DNA of 64,000 nucleotides from assembly GCA_038212095.1 (NCBI GenBank), contig JBBQUW010000013.1, positions 1-64,000 on the forward strand. The letters run 5' to 3'. Positions 32,465 through 39,791 of this stretch are shown piece after piece. The DNA is from JAICYJ01 sp038212095. Its GTDB lineage: Bacteria; Actinomycetota; Thermoleophilia; Gaiellales; JAICJC01. How positions within the stretch are numbered: position 1 is the stretch's first letter; every line of letters begins with the position of its first letter. The position numbers and the translations under genes were made by a program. The notes beneath the pieces were generated by a model, which saw only the letters and a list, made by a program, of their open reading frames with translations, was not told the DNA's origin and searched no databases.

Positions 32465-33112
32465 ATGAGCGAAGGCAACGGGGTCAACTGGCGGCTGGTG
32501 GGCGAGGAGGTGTCCAGCTGCAACTGCGACTGGGGCTGTCCCTGCCAGTTCAACGCCCGCCCCACCCACGGCCAGTGCGAGGCGATCATCAGCGTGAACA
32601 TCCACGAGGGCCACTACGGCGACACCGCGATGGGCGGTTTGCGGTTCTCCCGGGTGATGTGGTGGCCGGGGGCGGTGCACGAGGGCGGTGGAGTACGTCA
32701 GCTGATAGTCGATTCCGGTGCCGATGCCGCTCAGCTGGCGGCCATCGACGGGCTCGAGAGCGATTTCGACAGCCATCCCTTCTTCGGCATCTACGGCTCG
32801 ATGGCGCCGACTCGCTACGACACCGTCACGGCACCGATCGAGTTCGAGCTCGACCGCGAGAGTCGCGTGGCACGAGTCAGCATTGGCGAGATCGCCGAGG
32901 TGCGAGTGGAGCCGATCCGAAACCCGGTCACGGGCATTGAGCATCGCGCTCGCATCGACCTTCCCAACGGGTTCGAGTACCGCCAGGCCGAGATGGGCAA
33001 CACCGTCAGTGTCAAGATCGCGCTGCGCGAGCCGCTGGCGCTGGTGTTCGAGAACAGCTACGGCCAGCTGGCGCCGGTCGAGTGGAGCGGCGTGCAGGGA
33101 GCAGCGGCCTAG
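32465..33112 (+). CDS. DUF1326 family protein (second copy)
   Basis: 215 aa. The same Cys cluster occurs as CNCDWGCPC (Cys19, 21, 25, 27), followed by the DUF1326 body (GQCEAIISVNIHEGHYGDT, HPFFGIYGSMAPTRYDT, RIDLPNGFEYRQAEMGN). It differs strongly from the first copy outside the Cys cluster, so this is not a recent duplication. AGGAGG stands 7 nt before ATG 32465. Together the three genes form one cassette around the DUF2182 membrane protein. Confidence 0.9.
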   Translation: MSEGNGVNWRLVGEEVSSCNCDWGCPCQFNARPTHGQCEAIISVNIHEGHYGDTAMGGLRFSRVMWWPGAVHEGGGVRQLIVDSGADAAQLAAIDGLESDFDSHPFFGIYGSMAPTRYDTVTAPIEFELDRESRVARVSIGEIAEVRVEPIRNPVTGIEHRARIDLPNGFEYRQAEMGNTVSVKIALREPLALVFENSYGQLAPVEWSGVQGAAA

Positions 33113-33124
33113 CGCCCGGCTCGG

Positions 33125-35557
33125 TCACCACGTCTTGGCCGCACGCACCTCGCTGCGTGGCGACACGCGCGCCCGGCAGTCCACGATCACGCAGCCCTCG
33201 CCGCGCGCGATCACCGGGTTCATGTCCAGCTCGGCCAGCTCGGGCAGGTCCTCGGCCAGCGCCGAGAGCCGCAGCAGCAGGTCGGACAGCGCGTGCGCGT
33301 CGGCGGCCGGAGCGCCGCGGAACCCTGCCACCAGCCGGCCCGCCTTGCCGCTGGTGACCATCTCGTCCGCGTCGACGTCGGTGATCGGCACGATCCGAAA
33401 TGACGCCTCTCCGATCAGCTCGGCCAGCACGCCGCCCGGGCCAAACGCGACCAGCGGCCCGAACACCGGATCCTGCAGCAGGCCGGCCAGCAGCTCGACA
33501 CCGCCGACGACCATCTGCTGGACGATGACCGGTGCCGCCATCGCGGTCGCGGCGGCGAGCACGGCCGGCTCGTCGGCCAGCCCCAGCGCCACGCCCTGCC
33601 GCTCGGTCTTGTGCGCGCCCGGCTCGGCCAGCTTGACCGCCACCGGGAAGCGCAGCTCGGCGGCACACAGAGCGGCCTCCTGCGGCGTGTCGGCCAGCCG
33701 CTGCGCGACCATCGGCAGGCCGTAGCAGCCGAGCAGGTCGCGGATCTGATCGGCGCCCAGCCACTCATCACCGGCGGCCAGCGCGTGGTCGACCAGCGCC
33801 CGGGCGTCGGCTGGCCGGATCCCGTCCGGCCGCAGCGCCATGCCGGAGGGACGCCGCAGCCACTCGCTCCGCTGCACCGCCCGGCCGAGCGCGCGGGCCG
33901 CTGACTCGGGGTAGGAGAAACCGCTCACGGGTGACCCCGGACGCGCGAAGGCGGCCGGCGGCCCGGACGCGGTCATGGTCACCGCCAGCACCGGCTTGGT
34001 CGATCCGGCTGCCGCGTCGGCGACGGCGGCGGCAACGGCGTCGGCACCGGCCGGTGCAGCGGGCGCGAACAGCACGATGATCGAGTCCAGCTCCGGGTCG
34101 GCCAGCAGCGCCGGCAGCACGGCCGCGTATGCCGCCGGCGTCGCCGACCCGAGCATGTCGATCGGGTTGGCCAGGCTGGCCTCGGCCGGAAGCAGCGGGC
34201 GCAGCAGCTCGACGGTGGCCGGCGAGGGCGTTGGCAGCGTCAGGCCGGCGGCATCGCACGCGTCGGCGCACAGGATGCCCAGGCCGCCGGCGTTCGTCAC
34301 CACGCCCACCCGGTTGCCGGCCGGCAGTGGCTGCGCCGCCAGCAGCGTCGCGACGTCCATCACCTCATCGAGCGTGCCCATCCGCAGCACGCCGGCCTCG
34401 CGGAACAGCGCCTCGACCGCCGCGTCCGATCCGGCCAGCGCGGCCGTGTGCGACCCCGCCGCCCGCGCTCCGGCGCTGCTGACACCGCTCTTCAACGCCA
34501 GCACCGGCTTCTTGCGTGCCACCCTGCGAGCGACGCGGGCGAACTTGCGCGGGTTGCCGAACGACTCCACGTAGATCAGCAGCAGCCGCGTCGCCTCGTC
34601 GTCCTCCCAGTACTCGAGCAGGTCGTTGCTCGAGATGTCGGCCTTGTTGCCGATCGAGACGAAGCCGGACAGACCGATGCCGCGCGACGCCGCCTGCTCG
34701 AGCAGCGCCAGGCCGAGCGCGCCGCTCTGGGACGAGAAGCCGATCGATCCGGCCGGGAACCCGCGCGGGGCGAAGGTGGCGTTGACGCCCGCCGCCGGCA
34801 CGGCGATGCCGAGACAATTGGGGCCGAGCAGCCGGGCGCCGTACTGGCGCACCAGCTCCAGCAGCTGTCGCTGCAGCTCCACCCCGTCGGTGCCCATCTC
34901 GGCGAAGCCGGCGGAGATCACGCACACGGCTCGTGTCCCCGCTCGCAGCGCCTGCTCGGTAACCTCGAGCACGTGCGCCGATGGCACACAGACGACCGCC
35001 AGATCGATCAGCCGCCCCACGTCGTCCAGCGAGCGGTACGCGGGTACGCCGGCCACCGGCTCGCCGCGCAGGTTGATCGGGTACACCGCGCCGGGGAAGT
35101 CGGCCGCCAGCATGTTGCGCACGAGCGAGTTGCCGATCGTGCCGGCGCGCGCGGATGCGCCGAACACGGCCACCGTTCCGGGATGGAAGAAGGGTTTGAG
35201 CGACCTCACGGTGGCGGCGTGGTCGCGCTGGTCGACGCGTGCCACGTAGGCCGCGGTGGGCGCAATCGGGAAGCGCATCTCCGCGGTGCCGCGGTCGGCG
35301 TGCCGGGTGACCTCGAAACCGGCGTTGCGGAACACCGACATCATCACCTCGTTGGAGAGGTCGACAACGCCCACGAACTGTTCGACGCCGGCCGCACCCG
35401 CCGTCTCTGCCAGCTGTTCCAGCAGGCGGGTCGCGACGCCGTTTCCCTGCATCGGGTCGGCCACGGCAAAGGCCACCTCGGCCGTGCGCGGATCGCGCAG
35501 GCGGTCGAACGTCCCCACCGCCACCACGCGGTGCTCGCGGATGCCGATCAGCGCCAC
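33125..35557 (-). CDS. GNAT-acyl-CoA synthetase (ADP-forming type) fusion, main part
   Basis: 810 aa. It starts inside a GNAT domain (FAVADPMQGNGVATRLLEQL), then a CoA-binding Rossmann domain (VAVFGASARAGTIGNSLVRN), succinyl-CoA-ligase-like part with the phospho-His segment (GSHTAALAGSD), and an ATP-grasp domain (RFPVAVKLAEPGAHKTERQG). Proteins with this set are either NDP-forming acyl-CoA synthetases or Pat-type protein lysine acetyltransferases. The beginning of the GNAT domain is in another frame (35571-35756), so the intact gene would span 33125-35756. Convergent with DUF1326, 12 nt apart. Confidence 0.88.
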   Translation of the reverse strand: MALIGIREHRVVAVGTFDRLRDPRTAEVAFAVADPMQGNGVATRLLEQLAETAGAAGVEQFVGVVDLSNEVMMSVFRNAGFEVTRHADRGTAEMRFPIAPTAAYVARVDQRDHAATVRSLKPFFHPGTVAVFGASARAGTIGNSLVRNMLAADFPGAVYPINLRGEPVAGVPAYRSLDDVGRLIDLAVVCVPSAHVLEVTEQALRAGTRAVCVISAGFAEMGTDGVELQRQLLELVRQYGARLLGPNCLGIAVPAAGVNATFAPRGFPAGSIGFSSQSGALGLALLEQAASRGIGLSGFVSIGNKADISSNDLLEYWEDDEATRLLLIYVESFGNPRKFARVARRVARKKPVLALKSGVSSAGARAAGSHTAALAGSDAAVEALFREAGVLRMGTLDEVMDVATLLAAQPLPAGNRVGVVTNAGGLGILCADACDAAGLTLPTPSPATVELLRPLLPAEASLANPIDMLGSATPAAYAAVLPALLADPELDSIIVLFAPAAPAGADAVAAAVADAAAGSTKPVLAVTMTASGPPAAFARPGSPVSGFSYPESAARALGRAVQRSEWLRRPSGMALRPDGIRPADARALVDHALAAGDEWLGADQIRDLLGCYGLPMVAQRLADTPQEAALCAAELRFPVAVKLAEPGAHKTERQGVALGLADEPAVLAAATAMAAPVIVQQMVVGGVELLAGLLQDPVFGPLVAFGPGGVLAELIGEASFRIVPITDVDADEMVTSGKAGRLVAGFRGAPAADAHALSDLLLRLSALAEDLPELAELDMNPVIARGEGCVIVDCRARVSPRSEVRAAKTW

Positions 35558-35570
35558 CCGTTCGACCTGC

Positions 35571-35756
35571 GGCCTCGATGTAGCGATCGACCATCTCCCA
35601 TCCCACCAGCCGGCTGTCGCCGAACCGCAACCGGAGGCTCTCCGCCGACAGCTCCGAGAAGAAGTCGCGCGCGGACTCGCGGTCGGAGGCCAGCGAGCGT
35701 CGCAGCCGCAGCGTGCTGCCGTCCCGGAGGATCACGTCGCGGACGGTGGGATCCAT
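35571..35756 (-). pseudogene. Detached N-terminal segment of the GNAT-acyl-CoA synthetase
   Basis: ATG 35756 with TATGGT 6 nt upstream encodes about 62 residues (VRDVILRDGSTLRLRRS, FFSELSAESLRLRFGDSRL, MVDRYIEA), the standard start of Pat/ACS GNAT domains. At about 35570 the frame must change to continue as QVERVALIGIREH; one surplus base or two missing bases would do it. There is no recognisable slippery heptamer. Confidence 0.75.
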
Positions 35757-35762
35757 ACCCCG

Positions 35763-35768
35763 ACCATA
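35763..35768 (-). promoter_or_regulatory. -10 element TATGGT
   Basis: TATGGT on the minus strand ends 6 nt before ATG 35756 of the acetyltransferase/acyl-CoA synthetase gene. Confidence 0.45.
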
Positions 35769-35801
35769 GACCTTTCCGCCAACCGTGCGGCCCGCTCGCA
35801 C

Positions 35802-35807
35802 TACGCT
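35802..35807 (+). promoter_or_regulatory. -10 element TACGCT
   Basis: TACGCT ends 9 nt before GTG 35817. Confidence 0.5.
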
Positions 35808-35816
35808 TGCGAGACC

Positions 35817-36122
35817 GTGCTCGAGCTGCGTCCCAACTGCGAGCTGTGCGACCGAGACTTGCCGCCGCTGGCCGATGCCCGCATCTGCAGCTACGAGTGC
35901 ACGTTCTGTGTCGACTGCGCCGAGAACCGGCTCCACAACGTCTGTCCGAACTGCGGAGGCGGGTTCGTGCCGCGGCCGCTGCGGCCTGCTGGTGCCTGGC
36001 GCGAGGCTACCGGTCTGGCCGCCGACCCAGCGGGCACGCGGCGTCGCCGGTCACGCTACAGCGACGCCGCGATCGACGAGCTGGTGGCCCGGCTCGCCGC
36101 CGTCGATCCGGCCGATCGCTAG
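35817..36122 (+). CDS. DUF1272 family zinc-ribbon protein
   Basis: 101 aa. It opens with LELRPNCELCDRDLPPLADA followed by ICSYECTFCVDCAENRLHNV and CPNCGG: eight cysteines in four CxxC-type pairs, the DUF1272 signature, enough for two zinc sites. The basic C-terminal tail (RRRRSRYSDAAIDELVARLA) is longer than in the minimal family. Function is unknown; such small zinc ribbons often bind protein or nucleic acid. Confidence 0.88.
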   Translation: MLELRPNCELCDRDLPPLADARICSYECTFCVDCAENRLHNVCPNCGGGFVPRPLRPAGAWREATGLAADPAGTRRRRSRYSDAAIDELVARLAAVDPADR

Positions 36123-36139
36123 GTCACTTGGTCGCGGTG

Positions 36140-36637
36140 CTACTCCTCGCGCTCGTATGAGCCGGGCTGCCAGGCGCGGGTGCTGACCGCGATCGCGTTC
36201 CAGGCGTTGATGGCGACGATCATTGCGACGAGTGCCGCCATCTCGTCCTCGTTGAGGTGCGTGGCCACCTCGTCGTAGATCTCGCGCGGCACGTGATCGC
36301 GCGCCAGCAGCGTTACCGCCTCGGTGAAGGCCAGTACCGCGCGTTCGCGGGCGGTGAAAAACGGCGTCTCGCGCCAGGCAGGCAGGGCGTAGATGCGCTG
36401 TTCGGTCTCGCCGATCGCGCGGGCGTCCTTGGTGTGCATGTCGATGCAGTACCCGCAGCCGTTGATCTGGGAGGCGCGGATCCGCACCAGCTCGCGCAGG
36501 CGGTGGTCGAAACCGACCAGGTCAAGCTGTTTGATCGCGGCGCCGTCGAGCTGACCCATGGCGCGCGAGAAGATTGCGGCGTGCTGGTCGAAGTCGAGCC
36601 GGACGGTGATCTCTGAGGTGGTATCGGCAGATGTCAT
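36140..36637 (-). CDS. Carboxymuconolactone decarboxylase / AhpD-like protein
   Basis: 165 aa, all-helical. The catalytic CxxC is CGYCIDMHTKDARAIGE, the AhpD signature with the downstream His; RERAVLAFTEAVTLLARDHV and AMIVAINAWNAIAVSTR complete the fold. AhpD-like proteins are small thiol peroxidases or reductase adaptors. ATG 36637 lies 6 nt from its -10 hexamer. It is divergent from the MocR regulator, 46 nt apart, so the regulator may control it. Confidence 0.9.
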   Translation of the reverse strand: MTSADTTSEITVRLDFDQHAAIFSRAMGQLDGAAIKQLDLVGFDHRLRELVRIRASQINGCGYCIDMHTKDARAIGETEQRIYALPAWRETPFFTARERAVLAFTEAVTLLARDHVPREIYDEVATHLNEDEMAALVAMIVAINAWNAIAVSTRAWQPGSYEREE

Positions 36638-36643
36638 GGGGAG

Positions 36644-36649
36644 ATCGTA
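36644..36649 (-). promoter_or_regulatory. -10 element TACGAT for the AhpD-like gene
   Basis: TACGAT on the minus strand ends 6 nt before ATG 36637. Confidence 0.5.
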
Positions 36650-36669
36650 CCCGAGCAATGGCCCGTGGT

Positions 36670-36675
36670 TATGAT
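36670..36675 (+). promoter_or_regulatory. -10 element TATGAT for the MocR-type gene
   Basis: TATGAT ends 8 nt before GTG 36684. It and the opposing -10 leave only about 20 nt between the two divergent promoters. Confidence 0.5.
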
Positions 36676-36683
36676 CCATTCCT

Positions 36684-37106
36684 GTGCCAGAAACGTGGGC
36701 CAATCTTGGTGTGGAGCTCCGGCTCGACCGCGATGGCGGGCGGCTGCGGGCGGAGATCGAGCGGGCGCTGCGAGAGGCTGTGCAGCGCGGATTTCTGCAC
36801 CCCGGCGCGCGGCTGCCATCGTCTCGGCAGCTGGCGGCCGATCTCGGTGTGGCAAGAAACACCGTCGCGGAGGCGTACGCGCAGCTGGTGGCAGAGGGCT
36901 GGCTGTCCGCCCGCCAAGGTTCCGGCACGCGCGTCGCCGAGCGCGCCGCCGTCGCAGCGGCGCCGGCCATCGGCGAGCGGCCTGAGGTACGCGCCCGCTT
37001 CGACCTGCGGCCGGGGTCGCCCGACCTGGCGATGTTCCCACGGGCGTCGTGGCTCGCCGCGACTCGGCGGGCGCTGGCGGGGGGCGCCCTACCACGCGCT
37101 TGGTAA
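36684..37106 (+). pseudogene. MocR/PdxR-type regulator, N-terminal part before a frameshift
   Basis: 140 aa from GTG 36684. GntR-type winged helix: LREAVQRGFLHPGARLPSSR, QLAADLGVARNTVAEAYAQL, VAEGWLSARQGSGTRVAER. The linker and the start of the aminotransferase domain follow (FDLRPGSPDLAMFPRASWLA), then the frame runs into a stop. The run of six G at 37079-37084 is one G too long for the conserved continuation ALAGAPYHALGNGDPRG. With five G the protein is 473 aa. Confidence 0.8.
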
Positions 37107-38106
37107 CGGCGACCCGCGGGGACGGTTGGAGCTGCGCGCCGCGCTGTCCGACTACCTGTCCCGCGTCCGCGGCGTCAGCGTCACGCCGGATCGGATCGTG
37201 GTCTGTAGCGGATTTACGCAGGCGCTGGGACTGGTGTTGTCGGCGCAGCGCGAACGCGGCGTGCACCGCGTTGCCATGGAGGGCTACGGGCTGCCGCTGC
37301 ACCGGGACGTGGCAATCGCGCAGCGGATGCGAGTGCAGACGCTGGCGGTCGATGGGGATGGGGCGATCGTCGACCGGCTGTCCGGCGCCGGCACGGTGCT
37401 GCTGACTCCGGCTCACCAGTTCCCGCTCGGCGTGGCACTCGCCCCCGATCGTCGTCGCCGCGTGGTGGAGTGGGCGGCCGACCACGGCGGGCTGGTCATC
37501 GAGGACGATTACGACGGCGAGTTTCGCTACGACCGGCAGTCCGTGGGAGCGCTGCAGGCGCTGGCGCCTGATCGGATCGTCTACGCCGGTACCGCCAGCA
37601 AAGCGCTCGCGCCGGGCTTACGGCTGGCATGGCTGGCGGTGCCGCCCCCGCTGGCGGGGGGAGTCGTGGAGGCCAAACGGATCGCGGATGGCCACAGTGG
37701 CACGTTCGATCAGCTGACGCTGGCCGAGTTGCTGCGCACGGGGTCATACGAGCGGCACGTCCGCCGCTGCCGGTTGGCGTACCAGCGGCGTAGGAACAGC
37801 GTGGTGGAGACCGTGCGGCGACGCGTCCCGGACGCCCGCATCACCGGCATTGCGGCCGGCCTGCACGCGCTGGTGGAGCTGCCACCCGGGCGCGGCGAGG
37901 CCGAGACGGTCGCGCGGGCGGCGGCGCTCGGGCTGGCGGTCGAGGGACTTGCGAGCTACCGAACCGGCGACCAGAAGCACAGACCGGCATTGGTGATCGG
38001 CTACGCGACGCCGCCCGAGCACGCCTTCGCGGCCAGCCTCGACAGGCTGTGCGCGGTGATCGGTGAGAGTACCCGCCGGCGCCCAGCGGGTAGTCTGGGC
38101 CGATGA
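37081..38106 (+). pseudogene. MocR/PdxR-type regulator, C-terminal aminotransferase-like part
   Basis: About 341 aa after the frameshift. Fold-type I aminotransferase landmarks: ALGNGDPRGRLELRAALSDY, VIEDDYDGEFRYDRQ and VYAGTASKALAPGLRLAW, with the PLP-binding lysine in ASKALAPG. MocR proteins use this domain to sense PLP or amino-compound ligands and control pdx, GABA, taurine or other amine genes. The end overlaps the next gene as ATGA. Both halves are well conserved, so the lesion is recent or an error. Confidence 0.8.
38091..38096 (+). promoter_or_regulatory. -10 element TAGTCT
   Basis: TAGTCT ends 6 nt before ATG 38103, inside the end of the MocR gene; the deacetylase gene can be transcribed on its own. 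Confidence 0.45.
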
Positions 38107-38909
38107 AATCCTGGCCGAACGGCGCCCGCGGGGCGGTGGCATTCACGTTCGACTTCGACGCCGAGGAGGTCTGGATCGGCGACGACCCGGCCAACGCCGA
38201 CCGGCCCGGCGTGCTCTCGCAGGGCACCTACGGCGCCAAGGTGGCGGTGCCGCTGCTGCTGGATCTGCTGGAGCGGCACGGCCTCCAGCAGACCTTCTTC
38301 GTACCGGGCCGCGTGGCCGAACGCCACCCGGGACGCGTGCGCGAGATCCTCGCTGCCGGGCACGAGATCGGCCATCATGGCTACACGCACACCTCCCCCG
38401 CCGATCTCTCGCCGGCCGAGGAGGAGGCCGAGCTGGTGCGGGGGCTCGAGGCGTTGCGTGCGCTGGGCGCCGATCCGGTCGGATACCGCTCGCCGTCCTG
38501 GGAGCTCTCGCCTGCGACGATCGATCTGCTCACCCGGCATGGATTCCGCTACTCGTCGAACTTCATGGACGACATCCGGCCCTACCGCCATGCCGGTGGC
38601 TCGCTGGTGGAGCTGCCGATCCAGTGGCTGCTCGACGATGCTCCCCACTTCTGGTTCAGCGGCGGGCAGGATTGGACGCGGTCGATTGCGGCCCCGTCCG
38701 CGGTGCGCGAGATCTGGTCGGCCGAGCTTGACGGGATCGTTCGCCTGGGCGGGTGCTGCATCTTCACGATGCATCCCCAGGTGATCGGCCGGCCGCACCG
38801 GCTGGACTTCCTCGACCGCTTCATCGGCGAGGTGCGGGCGCGAGGCGACGTCTGGATCGCGACCTGCGGCGAGATCGCCGGGGCGGCTCCGATTGTCCCG
38901 GATGGCTGA
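38103..38909 (+). CDS. Polysaccharide deacetylase (NodB domain) family protein
   Basis: 268 aa. NodB motifs: AFTFDFDAEEVW (catalytic and metal Asp17, Asp19), HEIGHHGYTHTSPADL (metal His92 and His96), and GYRSPSWELSP. No signal peptide, and the FDFDAEE variant with extra acidic residues resembles the cytoplasmic branch that includes peptidoglycan-deacetylase-like and imidase/allantoinase-like proteins, so a small cyclic amide is as likely a substrate as a polysaccharide. ATGA overlap with MocR. Confidence 0.88.
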   Translation: MKSWPNGARGAVAFTFDFDAEEVWIGDDPANADRPGVLSQGTYGAKVAVPLLLDLLERHGLQQTFFVPGRVAERHPGRVREILAAGHEIGHHGYTHTSPADLSPAEEEAELVRGLEALRALGADPVGYRSPSWELSPATIDLLTRHGFRYSSNFMDDIRPYRHAGGSLVELPIQWLLDDAPHFWFSGGQDWTRSIAAPSAVREIWSAELDGIVRLGGCCIFTMHPQVIGRPHRLDFLDRFIGEVRARGDVWIATCGEIAGAAPIVPDG

Positions 38910-39237
38910 GCCATACTGGGACTGGCTGACGCGTGTGGCGCGGGAAGGTTCGGCCGAGGAGCTGCGCCGCGGCGTGCTCGAGCGGATGCCCGGCTGGGCG
39001 AACCGTGACTACCGCGACACGCTGATGGTGCTAGCTCCCGTCCATCATCTCGCCACCCGGCTCGCCATCGATGTGCCCGCGCTGTTCGATGAGGCTGCCG
39101 CCGTGGCCGGGCCGACCGCCGCGGCGATGGTTCGCGACTTCGGCCGGCGCGATCACGGCTCGCCGGGGGTGTTCGGCTTCGGCGTCGAGGAGTCGCCCGA
39201 GGGGCCGCGGTACTACAACGCGCTGGCGCGGCCGTGA
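38902..39237 (+). CDS. Hypothetical protein, coupled to the deacetylase
   Basis: 111 aa, soluble. MAEPYWDWLTRVAREGSAEE, LERMPGWANRDYRDTLMVLA, HHLATRLAIDVPALFDEAAA and GVFGFGVEESPEGPRYYNAL. Mostly helical, no recognised family. Its ATG lies 8 nt inside the end of the deacetylase gene, so translation is coupled and a role with the deacetylase is likely. Confidence 0.6.
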   Translation: MAEPYWDWLTRVAREGSAEELRRGVLERMPGWANRDYRDTLMVLAPVHHLATRLAIDVPALFDEAAAVAGPTAAAMVRDFGRRDHGSPGVFGFGVEESPEGPRYYNALARP

Positions 39238-39266
39238 CGCGGATGTTGTCCGCCGGCGCAACCGTG

Positions 39267-39272
39267 TAGCCT
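39267..39272 (+). promoter_or_regulatory. -10 element TAGCCT with possible -35 TTGTCC
   Basis: TAGCCT ends 8 nt before GTG 39281; TTGTCC at 39246-39251 lies 15 nt upstream of it. This is one of the few sites with a -35-like element. Confidence 0.5.
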
Positions 39273-39280
39273 CTCCGGTC

Positions 39281-39766
39281 GTGGCGACGTCCGAGCACTC
39301 GGAGCAACCCGGCGAGTCGGTCGATGCGCGGCGCAATCGCCAGCTGATGGAGCTGCTGAACGAGCTGCGGCTGGCCGTTCCCGGCGTTCAGATGTTGTTC
39401 GGGTTCCTTCTGGCCGTCCCCTTCAGCTCCCGCTTCTCGAACGTCACCACGGGAGCACGAAACCTGTACCTGGTGGCGTTCCTTTCCGCGGCCACGGCCT
39501 CGCTGTGCCTGATCGCCCCCACCTCGATCCATCGGATCGTCTGGCAGCATGGCCAGAAGCAGCGGCTGCTGAAGATCGCGAACCGGCTGGCCATCGCCGG
39601 CACCGCCTTCCTCGCCGTCGCGATCTGCGCGGCGGTCGGTTTCGTCAGCCAGTTTCTGCTGGGCTGGAGCGTGGCGGCGGTTACCGCCGGTGTCGCCGCG
39701 CTGCTGTATGCGGGGCTCTGGTTCGTGCTGCCGGTCACCGAGCTGCTTCGCTCACACCACGACTAG
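39281..39766 (+). CDS. DUF6328 family membrane protein
   Basis: 161 aa. N-terminal soluble helix NRQLMELLNELRLAVPGVQM followed by four membrane helices (LFGFLLAVPFSS, LYLVAFLSAATASLCLIAP, LAIAGTAFLAVAICAAVGF, AAVTAGVAALLYAGLWFVLP). The LNELRxxxPGxQxLFxFLLxxPF pattern is that of DUF6328. The HRIVWQHGQKQRLLKIANRL loop is basic and cytoplasmic. Function unknown. Confidence 0.82.
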   Translation: MATSEHSEQPGESVDARRNRQLMELLNELRLAVPGVQMLFGFLLAVPFSSRFSNVTTGARNLYLVAFLSAATASLCLIAPTSIHRIVWQHGQKQRLLKIANRLAIAGTAFLAVAICAAVGFVSQFLLGWSVAAVTAGVAALLYAGLWFVLPVTELLRSHHD

Positions 39767-39791
39767 CCATATACGTCGTGCTGCATGATGG

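Noticed and set aside
35560..35580. Programmed ribosomal frameshift in the acetyltransferase gene
   Set aside because: No slippery heptamer or following pseudoknot-like repeat; a simple indel explains it.
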